NCBI GenBank assembly: GCA_002422285.1
Contig: DIUF01000104.1
Location: 1-13,775, forward strand
Origin: Flavobacteriales bacterium UBA6165
GTDB taxonomy: Bacteria > Bacteroidota > Bacteroidia > Flavobacteriales_D > Crocinitomicaceae
Direction: 5' to 3'
Length of the DNA: 13,775 nucleotides
Numbering within the stretch: the stretch's first letter is position 1; every line of letters begins with the position of its first letter. This document shows, in pieces, positions 1-6,435 of this stretch. The notes beneath the pieces are model-generated. The model had not been told where the DNA came from. It was given only the letters and a program-made list of their open reading frames with translations, and searched no databases. Both the position numbers and the translations under genes were made by a program.

Positions 1-788
1 GCCCCTCTGGTTTCGTAAACATATTTTGCATCTTCCGACATTTCCTCTGTTAGTTCTTTTTCTATGCGCAATACTGAATCAACGCACATGTGCGACGCAT
101 AAACTACATCCCAAGCGTAATCAATAACATTTTTAACATATGTTGCCTTTCCTACAAAATAATCGTAGTTTTCTGAAAATAATTCTGGCAATCTCGACTC
201 CCAAAGTCCATGAATGCCATATTGGTTGCTAAGCTGACCATTGTAGTTTTTTGTGGTGTGCAAAGGCACATGAGCATCTCCCACGTAATGACCCAAATCA
301 GCGGAGTATTTCAAAATTAAATCCACATTTTGGGTTTTGAAAGCATATGTGAGTTTATTGACCATAACCTCGATGTACCATGGCACAATACCATAGGCTT
401 GTAGTGTGTCTTCTGTAAATTTTTCTACAGCCTTGAACCATGGTCTGGGCACCAATTCAAAAGGACTCACGTTTTCAATTGCATAATGGTCTATGTCGAT
501 ATAATGACGAGGAGCTTCTCCATCGACAGCATATCGTCGTTTGTCGGGGTCAACAGCATGTTCGGTAACATATTCAATATGATATTTATAAAAGCCGAGC
601 ATTTCGGGCGGCAAGGTGAAGACGGCCATTCTGTTGATGCGCTTGTGTCCAAAAAATCCCCAGGCATTTGCACAAGAATGATTGTTCTGGTTCGAAGCAA
701 CATGATTACTTTTTGTGGAGGACCCCAGCAATAATAAAACGACTATCAGACTACTGCTGATTGCGAATGTCAACCAATTTATTTTCAT
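1..788 (-). CDS. Exported zinc-dependent phospholipase C / S1-P1 nuclease-like protein (3' end cut by window edge)
   Basis: I translated this by hand from ATG at 788; 262 codons are present and the frame is still open at base 1. Residues 1-24 are a signal peptide or N-terminal anchor (MKINW, then a hydrophobic run to LLLLGSS). The zinc ligands of the phospholipase C/P1 nuclease fold can be placed by spacing: W43 and H48 (5 apart, as Trp1/His6 of P1 nuclease), D80 and H95 (15 apart, as Asp45/His60), H167-D171-H177 (as His116/Asp120/His126), and H193 with E197 four later. This predicts a trinuclear-zinc phosphodiesterase acting on phospholipids or nucleic acids outside the cytoplasm; the substrate cannot be read from sequence. 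In this family the mature protein often starts at the Trp, but here about 18 residues separate it from the hydrophobic segment. The start overlaps the 3' end of the comB homologue by 38 bases, suggesting co-transcription. Confidence 0.85.
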   Translation of the reverse strand, partial: MKINWLTFAISSSLIVVLLLLGSSTKSNHVASNQNNHSCANAWGFFGHKRINRMAVFTLPPEMLGFYKYHIEYVTEHAVDPDKRRYAVDGEAPRHYIDIDHYAIENVSPFELVPRPWFKAVEKFTEDTLQAYGIVPWYIEVMVNKLTYAFKTQNVDLILKYSADLGHYVGDAHVPLHTTKNYNGQLSNQYGIHGLWESRLPELFSENYDYFVGKATYVKNVIDYAWDVVYASHMCVDSVLRIEKELTEEMSEDAKYVYETRG

Positions 789-1503
789 TGAGTACAGGTA
801 TTGCTTTAGATGTATTCGGAGTTAAACAATATTTAATATCCTCATTCAAATTCAGATTGCGCAATCTGCGACGGTGAGAACTTGATTTCAGATACCCAAA
901 GTAATTATCTTTTGCTGACAAATACAAGTATTTTGCTGCAATTGATGAATCTTCATCTGACACAAATTTTCCAGTATTAATCAAATATTCTGAAATAGCG
1001 CCAGCACAAATGGTGTCTTCTAGGTTGAATTTGTTTTGCCAACCCGAACATAAACAGAGCGTATTTTTGTTCTGTTTCTCAAGCCAATGGCAGAGTGCAT
1101 CAAGATTTAATAAAGATCCAATAACCACTGTATCGGCATCTTTAGCCAAGTGTATTGCTTTTGTTCCATTAGTAGTTGTTAATACAACATCTTTTCCCTT
1201 AATATCTTCTTTCATGAAGCTGAAAGGGGAGTTCCCAAAATCAAATCCCTCAACAATTTTTCCTTGACGTTCGGCACCTACGAGGTAGCCCTTTTTCTGG
1301 TATTCTCGCGCAATGTCAATACTATCCACAGGTATGATAGAACGCACACCATAATCAAAGGCGGTACAAATGGCCGATGTGGCGCGCAATACATCAATTA
1401 CAACGATAATTTCGTAGTCGTCTTTGTGAAGTTCGTATAAAAAAGGTGAAAAACAAACTTCAATGTGTTTTCTTTCTTCCAAGATTTTCGTGTTTTTAGG
1501 CAA
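751..1503 (-). CDS. comB: 2-phosphosulfolactate phosphatase family protein (ComB-like)
   Basis: ComB is a Mg-dependent phosphatase that converts 2-phosphosulfolactate to sulfolactate in archaeal coenzyme M synthesis. Family signatures seen here are IEVCFSP near residue 14, VVIDVLRATSA (34-44), GAERQGKIVEGFDFGNSP (76-93), TTTNGTKAI (109-117) and CSGWQNKFNLEDT (152-164). The length of about 250 aa is normal. The role in bacteria that lack coenzyme M is not settled. The frame has no ATG: the first in-frame stop upstream is a TGA inside the folE tail, and only TTG codons at 1503 and 1482 are plausible starts. A TAnnTTTG box covers 1508-1501, so if it is used the 1482 TTG, giving a protein beginning M-EERKHIEVCF, is the better start and is closer to the family N-terminus. 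It lies 40 bases downstream of folE and overlaps the phospholipase-like gene. The family assignment is solid; the start and substrate are not. Confidence 0.9.
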   Translation of the reverse strand: MPKNTKILEERKHIEVCFSPFLYELHKDDYEIIVVIDVLRATSAICTAFDYGVRSIIPVDSIDIAREYQKKGYLVGAERQGKIVEGFDFGNSPFSFMKEDIKGKDVVLTTTNGTKAIHLAKDADTVVIGSLLNLDALCHWLEKQNKNTLCLCSGWQNKFNLEDTICAGAISEYLINTGKFVSDEDSSIAAKYLYLSAKDNYFGYLKSSSHRRRLRNLNLNEDIKYCLTPNTSKAIPVLNENKLVDIRNQQ

Positions 1504-1508
1504 AAGTA
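1501..1508 (-). promoter_or_regulatory. Candidate -7 box (TACTTTTG) for comB
   Basis: Read on the minus strand this is TACTTTTG, an exact match to the Bacteroidota -7 consensus TAnnTTTG. The nearest upstream TTG leaves only a 12-base spacer instead of about 19, so the -33 element is poor. If active it gives comB and the phospholipase-like gene a promoter separate from folE, with transcription starting near 1496, downstream of the TTG at 1503. Confidence 0.4.
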
Positions 1509-1543
1509 TATAAACTTTAGCAAAAGCAGATTGATTAAATGAC

Positions 1544-2143
1544 CTATCTCATGCTATTCACTAAGTGCATAAATTCTTGCCTTGTATTTTCGTTGCTGAG
1601 AAAGACGCCCGTAAAAGCACTACTGGTTGTACTCGAGTTTTGTTTTTGCACACCACGCATTTGCATACACATGTGGTTACATTCAAGAACAACAGCTACT
1701 CCTAAAGGATTGAGCGTTTCTTGAATACAGTCTCGGATTTCCAAAGTCAGTCGTTCTTGTACTTGCAAACGACGGGCAAAGGCATCAACAACTCTTGGGA
1801 TTTTAGACAGTCCTACGATTTTACCGTTTGGAATGTAAGCGATGTGTGCTTTGCCAAAGAAAGGTAACATATGATGTTCGCAAAGCGAGTATAGCTCAAT
1901 GTCTTTCACTAAGACCATTTCAGAGTATTCTTCGTTGAAAAGAGCTGATTCCAAAATATCTCTTGGATTTAAATCGTAACCGTGAGTGAGGAATTGCATT
2001 GCTTTTGCCGCGCGCTCAGGTGTTTTGAGAAGGCCCTCTCTATTCGGGTTTTCACCACATTGTGTTATGACTTCGGTAAAAGCCACGCGCATTTTATCAA
2101 TGGATACCTCTTCGTAATGTTCTGTTTTTGTGTATTTTGGCAT
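1544..2143 (-). CDS. folE: GTP cyclohydrolase I (FolE, type IA)
   Basis: The enzyme converts GTP to 7,8-dihydroneopterin triphosphate, the first committed step to folate, biopterin and queuosine-type pterins, as a cytoplasmic homodecamer. The 199-aa protein is full length. The zinc site is intact: C88 and H91 in SLCEHHMLPF and C159 in ECNHMCMQMRGV, with the same 71-residue spacing as Cys110-Cys181 of the E. coli enzyme; H90 matches the catalytic His112. Other signatures are NREGLLKTPERAAKAM (34-49) and GLSKIPRVVDAFARRLQVQE (111-130). The ATG at 2143 lies 21 bases after the stop of the pterin synthase, and the two appear to be one transcript. With both cysteines present it is the zinc-dependent type IA and not the metal-flexible type IB. 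Confidence 0.98.
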   Translation of the reverse strand: MPKYTKTEHYEEVSIDKMRVAFTEVITQCGENPNREGLLKTPERAAKAMQFLTHGYDLNPRDILESALFNEEYSEMVLVKDIELYSLCEHHMLPFFGKAHIAYIPNGKIVGLSKIPRVVDAFARRLQVQERLTLEIRDCIQETLNPLGVAVVLECNHMCMQMRGVQKQNSSTTSSAFTGVFLSNENTRQEFMHLVNSMR

Positions 2144-2164
2144 GGTAGTATGAACGATGGAAAG

Positions 2165-2596
2165 TTAAAATGGTTCGTGACCACCGTAATAGTCTACGAA
2201 GTTGTTTTCTGTTTCAAGGATTCTAATTCGACAAAGTATTCCTCCATGAGCATTCAAATGCGATTCAAGTTGGTCCCAAATCACAATGGCTAAATTTTCA
2301 GTGGAAGGCAAAATACCCTCGAGAAATGGAACGTCCAAATTAAGGTTTTTATGGTCTAAAGGCTCAATGACAAATTCTTTGATAATGTCGCTCATAAGTT
2401 TTAAATCCATGATGAAGCCTGTTTCTGGATGTGGTACACCTTTAACAGTTACAATAATTTCGTAATTGTGTCCATGCCAATTTGCATTTGCACATTTTCC
2501 GAATACTTCAACGTTCTTTTCTGGAGACCATTTATTGTTGTATAATTTATGGGCGGCATTGAAGCGCTCGCGTCTTTCGATATATACTGTTTTCAT
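2165..2596 (-). CDS. 6-pyruvoyl-tetrahydropterin synthase / 6-carboxytetrahydropterin synthase (PTPS/QueD family)
   Basis: The family acts on dihydroneopterin triphosphate, the FolE product, to give 6-pyruvoyl-tetrahydropterin (biopterin route) or 6-carboxytetrahydropterin (queuosine route). Zinc ligands are H16, H41 and H43; catalytic residues are C35, the D81-H82 pair and E128. All except the last are offset by a constant 7 from rat PTPS numbering (His23, Cys42, His48, His50, Asp88, His89). The Cys motif is CANANWHGHNY, which has the eukaryotic-PTPS pattern CxNxNxHGH in place of the shorter CxxxHGH of QueD. TENLAIVIWDQL and the ETENN end also resemble animal PTPS, as does the length of 143 aa. 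It is the first gene of a leftward run and is followed 21 bases later by folE. The family call is firm; a biopterin rather than queuosine role is inferred from the motif. Confidence 0.93.
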   Translation of the reverse strand: MKTVYIERRERFNAAHKLYNNKWSPEKNVEVFGKCANANWHGHNYEIIVTVKGVPHPETGFIMDLKLMSDIIKEFVIEPLDHKNLNLDVPFLEGILPSTENLAIVIWDQLESHLNAHGGILCRIRILETENNFVDYYGGHEPF

Positions 2597-2612
2597 TAAT
2601 GCAATTTGGATG

Positions 2613-2620
2613 CAAATTTA
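2613..2620 (-). promoter_or_regulatory. Candidate -7 box (TAAATTTG) for the pterin synthase-folE operon
   Basis: The minus strand reads TAAATTTG, an exact TAnnTTTG match ending 17 bases before the ATG at 2596, giving a leader of about 11 bases. No TTG at the ideal 19-base spacing is seen. It sits in the 175-base divergent gap (2597-2771) shared with the M48 protease gene. Confidence 0.5.
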
Positions 2621-2747
2621 GTGCTTCTTCAACAATTCTAATGAAGAATAGTTCCCTTTTCATGAGATTTAGGATGTAATCTTAACAAAAAGCCATTCTT
2701 TTTCTCCGTTCATGGAAAAGTGTAGGAGATGTCAATGAGTTTTACAT

Positions 2748-2755
2748 TATTTTTG
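2748..2755 (+). promoter_or_regulatory. Candidate -7 box (TATTTTTG) for the M48 protease gene
   Basis: TATTTTTG matches TAnnTTTG and ends 17 bases before the ATG at 2772, the same geometry as the opposing box upstream of the pterin synthase. There is no convincing -33 TTG at the expected distance. Confidence 0.45.
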
Positions 2756-2771
2756 TAAACAAATATTTTCT

Positions 2772-5000
2772 ATGCACTCTGGCAAATTTTTAACTGCGCT
2801 ATTCCTACTATTTTCATTCTACGTACAGTCGCAATCTGATGTGTTTTCCCCACTCAAGGCAGTAGGGGAGATACCAGCTGATTTCACAACCTTTACAATA
2901 GAAAAGATTGAAGAGCGTCAACACAATCACGAAGAAGAGTTCTCGCTCTTATCGAGACGCAATCAAAAACTTTTTCTTAGAGCCGTGCATCAAGGCATTG
3001 ATGAGATTTTGCGCTCGGGTACTGTACTATTTGGTGACCCAGTAACTGATTATATTAATGTTTTGGGTAGAAAAATCATCGGGGATGATGAGTCATTGAA
3101 GAATATCCGTTTTTACACATTGAAAACCAATGTTGTAAATGCATTTTCAACCAATCAAGGAATCATTTTCGTTTCTCAAGGATTGGTAGCACAGGTAAAA
3201 AATGAAGCGCAATTGGCTTTTGTTTTGGCTCATGAAATTGGACATTATATAGAGAAGCACGTGATTATTGGTTTTCGTGAGAATATTGAACTGATGAATT
3301 CACCACGCAGCATTTCTGAAAAAATAAAGCGTTACAGTATTTACAGCAAAGACAAAGAATATGAAGCTGATCGGATAGGGATACAGCTATACAACAAAGC
3401 TGGTTACAACTTAAACGATTTGTTTACGGTATTTGATTTATTGACTTTTGCTTATTTGCCTTTCGACCTAAAAGAATTGCCAAAAAATTATTTCAATACA
3501 GATAAACTTTATCTACCAAATTCTTTTTTTAAGAAAGACTTGCCCAAAGTAAATGCAGAGGAAGAATATGATGATTCTAGAAGCACGCACCCGAACATCA
3601 AGTCGCGTAGAGACCAACTTCATGGTGAAGTAAAAAAATATAGCGAATGGGATACTTTAAGTCTGCTTACTTCTGATGAGCAGTTTAAACATGCCAGAGC
3701 TTTATCGCGTTTCGAGCAAATACGCAACAACTTGTATGAGTTTGATTACATCGGGGCGATGTATAATTTGTTTTTGTTGGAGGATGAATTATCAGATAAC
3801 ATTCATTTCATTCGTTATAAAGCGCAGGCCTGGTTGGGTTTGTTGAGCTTTAAGATTAGCGGGAGTTTTTCAAATATAGCGGTGAGCTTAAATTGGATTC
3901 AAGGAGAGCAGCACCAGATGCACCATGTCATACGCGCCTTGAACAGACGTCAGTTGGCAACGTTGGCAATTCGAAATTTATATGATATCAAAAAGGCTTA
4001 TCCTGATGATGAGCATATTGATGCTGTGTATAAAACAGCTTTCAGAATTCTTGCGCAAGACGAACGTTTTAGACTGAAAGATTTTCATGATATTTCATAC
4101 TACGAGGCCTTAGAACGTTTTGGTGAAAATGTGAAAAATGAAAACAACCCGGATGCGGAGCCGAATAAAATGGATCAGGTTAAATTAGCCCAAGAACGCC
4201 AGCGCTACGGGATGAGTGTTGAAGGAAAAATTGCCGATGAAGATTTTTACAAGTTTGCTTTGTCCGATGTGGTTCAGGACAGGGATTTTGTTCGTCTTTA
4301 TGAAAAAGCGGTACGTGAGCGTAAGGAAGAAAATGATCGAAAAGATGCGAGGGCAGAACTTGGTAAAAAAGAACGCAAAAAATTGAGAAAAGGCGAGGAG
4401 GCGGATTTATTGCGCTCAGGTGTAAAGAACTTAATTCTACTAGAGCCAAGAGGATTTGCGATTAGCAAAATGGAGTATGATGTTATCAGGGCGGAACAAC
4501 TTGAACTGCGTTTGAAAGATGCGTTTGAAAGCTTAGAAGTCGATTTCATGACTGTTCACAAAATAGGCTCCAAGGAATTGAAGGGTGCAACAGCCGATGC
4601 CTATAACGAAAAAGGTGTTTTGATGCGTACTCTGATGCAGCTTACTGAATATGAAGATCAAGTGTTGTTCCCAGTAGATTATGAGGCTGTTCAAGCTCTT
4701 CGGAAAAAGTATAAAACAGACAAAGTTGCATTCATTATTTTGGAGAATTACCGCAGACCCATGTTGCTCAACACGGCCGTTTTTGCTACTTTGTCAACGA
4801 TTCCTCATTTTTCTGTGGCTGCCTACAGGTTCATGAATGAAATTAGTTTCACGATTATTCTTTTCGACTTGAAGAATTATAAAATTGAGGGTATTGCAGG
4901 ATATGAACTGAGTGGAAACGCCACCAAAACAACGATTGAGGCCTTGGTTTATGATATGCTCAAAACCATCAGCATGCCGAAATCCAATCCAAACAACTGA
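2772..5000 (+). CDS. Exported M48-family zinc metalloprotease with long uncharacterised C-terminal region
   Basis: Residues 1-20 (MHSGKF, a hydrophobic core, then VQSQS) are a signal peptide, so the protein acts in the periplasm or outer envelope. The peptidase M48 core spans roughly residues 75-290: the zinc-binding HEIGH is at 154-158 and the third ligand is E196 in EYEAD, followed by DRIGIQLY. It lacks the membrane segments of HtpX/Ste24 and so resembles the soluble periplasmic BepA/Oma1-like branch. At 742 aa it is far longer than BepA-type proteins (about 490 aa). Residues 300-450 look helical and may be divergent TPRs (not verified). A very charged Lys/Glu-rich stretch covers about 515-550, and the last 170 residues form an unrecognised alpha/beta domain ending ETFT-like in DMLKTISM. 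The downstream barrel gene starts 2 bases after the stop, suggesting coupling. BepA acts in outer-membrane protein quality control, and a similar role here is inference. Confidence 0.88.
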   Translation: MHSGKFLTALFLLFSFYVQSQSDVFSPLKAVGEIPADFTTFTIEKIEERQHNHEEEFSLLSRRNQKLFLRAVHQGIDEILRSGTVLFGDPVTDYINVLGRKIIGDDESLKNIRFYTLKTNVVNAFSTNQGIIFVSQGLVAQVKNEAQLAFVLAHEIGHYIEKHVIIGFRENIELMNSPRSISEKIKRYSIYSKDKEYEADRIGIQLYNKAGYNLNDLFTVFDLLTFAYLPFDLKELPKNYFNTDKLYLPNSFFKKDLPKVNAEEEYDDSRSTHPNIKSRRDQLHGEVKKYSEWDTLSLLTSDEQFKHARALSRFEQIRNNLYEFDYIGAMYNLFLLEDELSDNIHFIRYKAQAWLGLLSFKISGSFSNIAVSLNWIQGEQHQMHHVIRALNRRQLATLAIRNLYDIKKAYPDDEHIDAVYKTAFRILAQDERFRLKDFHDISYYEALERFGENVKNENNPDAEPNKMDQVKLAQERQRYGMSVEGKIADEDFYKFALSDVVQDRDFVRLYEKAVRERKEENDRKDARAELGKKERKKLRKGEEADLLRSGVKNLILLEPRGFAISKMEYDVIRAEQLELRLKDAFESLEVDFMTVHKIGSKELKGATADAYNEKGVLMRTLMQLTEYEDQVLFPVDYEAVQALRKKYKTDKVAFIILENYRRPMLLNTAVFATLSTIPHFSVAAYRFMNEISFTIILFDLKNYKIEGIAGYELSGNATKTTIEALVYDMLKTISMPKSNPNN

Positions 5001-5002
5001 TT

Positions 5003-5935
5003 ATGAATAGGACTTTTATTTTTGCGCTTTTCGCGCTTCTACCGTTTGCTGTTTTTTCGCAGGATTTTGGATATTTCGGTAAGAAAAATTTACTTGGTGT
5101 GCACGGCACATGGTTTTTTAGAGCCATGCCGCAATACTTCCATGCTGAAAAGATGTATCGTTTTGATGAGGGTAGCAACGCACTGAAAAATAATACTTTT
5201 AGAAATCATATTTGGCATTCTGGTGTTTCTTATCGAAGAATATTAAACAAATCTCATGCTATTGGTATACAAGCTGAACTGTATTCACGCAATATAGGCG
5301 ACCCCATTCATGATAAGTCTGATAAACTGAATTATCGAGCAGATTGGGCAATACAAGGCCTTCCTCTCGATGCTATTTACGCTTGGAGTAATGAAATTGA
5401 TAAAGCCGTACAAATGTGGGATTTGAATTTGACCCCAACTTCAATAAGTGTTATCGATGTTAAATTGATTTGGTCGCGATCCCGTACAATTTCTGTTTTG
5501 CCATTGGGATTAACAAGCACTTGGGGCTTGGGATATCAGCAGTTTTCTGTGAATCACGCTAAAAATGTTTATGCTAGTGCCATCACTTATGATTATATGA
5601 CCAATGAAACGTTGTCAAATAGGGAAACATTTAAACTGAATCTAGCTCCTGATGGATTGGTCAATAATTATTGGGGACTTGGTTGGATGTGGGATTTGAG
5701 TTTGAATTATGCACTAAACAAAAGTTGGCTGCTATCATTTGGTTCCGACATCAGAGGAACATTTTTGGTTCAATCCTCCAAGAAAAATTCCAATATGTCA
5801 ATGGCTTTTCCTGATGCGCAGAATGGTTTACCAGTGCTTGAAGGCATGATTCATGGTCGGACCATGAATCGTGAGATTAGAAAAGAAATGATCATTCAAA
5901 ACACCTTTAGGCTAGGCTTGATTTTTGCATTTTAA
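5003..5935 (+). CDS. Putative outer-membrane beta-barrel protein, family not recognised
   Basis: The 310-aa product has a signal peptide (MNRTFIFALFALLPFAVFSQ, cleavage likely before DFG). The rest alternates aromatic and polar residues in short strands, such as WDLSLNYALNKSWLLSFGSDI, separated by polar turns. It ends FRLGLIFAF with a terminal Phe, the usual signal for barrel insertion by the BAM complex. I recognise no named domain. It begins 2 bases after the M48 protease stop, so the two are almost certainly co-translated and may work together in the envelope. It is convergent with the ferredoxin gene, with only 10 bases between the two stops and no hairpin visible there. It could also be a lipid- or substrate-binding surface protein, but the barrel reading is better supported. 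Confidence 0.7.
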   Translation: MNRTFIFALFALLPFAVFSQDFGYFGKKNLLGVHGTWFFRAMPQYFHAEKMYRFDEGSNALKNNTFRNHIWHSGVSYRRILNKSHAIGIQAELYSRNIGDPIHDKSDKLNYRADWAIQGLPLDAIYAWSNEIDKAVQMWDLNLTPTSISVIDVKLIWSRSRTISVLPLGLTSTWGLGYQQFSVNHAKNVYASAITYDYMTNETLSNRETFKLNLAPDGLVNNYWGLGWMWDLSLNYALNKSWLLSFGSDIRGTFLVQSSKKNSNMSMAFPDAQNGLPVLEGMIHGRTMNREIRKEMIIQNTFRLGLIFAF

Positions 5936-5945
5936 ATAAAAGTAA

Positions 5946-6269
5946 TCAAGCTTCTGGTGCCAAACGCAATACTATTCCATCAATTTCATCACTCAGATGA
6001 ATCTGACAGCCCAATCGTGAGTTGTTTTTAACATGAAACGCTTGATCAAGCATGTCGAGCTCTGCGTCGCTTTGTTCTGGCAGACTAGTATCGCTTTCTA
6101 AGTAGCATTGACATGTTGCACACATAGCCATTCCCCCACAAGCGCCTTCAACCGGTAACTCATAGGCTTTACAGAGCTCCATAATATTCATATTCATATC
6201 CGTTGGCCCTTCTAAATCATGACTGATGCCATAGCGATCGATAATTGTAACTTTGATTGTGTTTTCCAT
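5946..6269 (-). CDS. Adrenodoxin-type [2Fe-2S] ferredoxin
   Basis: This is a 107-aa cytoplasmic electron carrier. The cluster ligands are C44, C50, C53 and C88: EGACGGMAMCATCQC gives the C-x5-C-x2-C pattern of adrenodoxin/putidaredoxin/ISC ferredoxins, and the fourth Cys is in SRLGCQI. The acidic segment between, with DAELDMLD (68-75), fits the partner-binding helix of adrenodoxins. I chose ATG at 6269; the frame continues to a TTG at 6290, which would add seven residues (MQAQINE) not typical of the family. It stands alone, with no isc genes beside it, so it cannot be tied to iron-sulfur assembly. It may serve a P450-like or other oxygenase in the cell. A terminator at 6337-6366 separates it from the upstream large surface-protein gene. 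Confidence 0.93.
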   Translation of the reverse strand: MENTIKVTIIDRYGISHDLEGPTDMNMNIMELCKAYELPVEGACGGMAMCATCQCYLESDTSLPEQSDAELDMLDQAFHVKNNSRLGCQIHLSDEIDGIVLRLAPEA

Positions 6270-6336
6270 TTCGTTGATTTGAGCTTGCAAATTTCATAAA
6301 ATTCTTATATCTATTATTGACAAATGTCAAAATGAA

Positions 6337-6366
6337 AAAACCATTCGCTAAAAGACGAATGGTTTT
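6337..6366 (-). terminator. Rho-independent terminator of the SprB-repeat surface protein gene
   Basis: A perfect 11-bp inverted repeat (AAAACCATTCG at 6337-6347 and CGAATGGTTTT at 6356-6366) with an 8-base loop. On the minus strand the stem is followed by a run of six T, placing it about 70 bases after the stop of the 6436-9162 gene. It could also work weakly on the plus strand (TTTTAT). Confidence 0.85.
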
Positions 6367-6435
6367 ATATATTGACGCTCCTTGCTATCCTTACTCTTAA
6401 AGCTCGGGAAACAATTCGCGCTAGGAAAAAACAAG

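Noticed and set aside
486..734. 82-codon plus-strand frame
   Set aside because: Antisense to the phospholipase C-like gene, which has all zinc ligands in the opposite strand.
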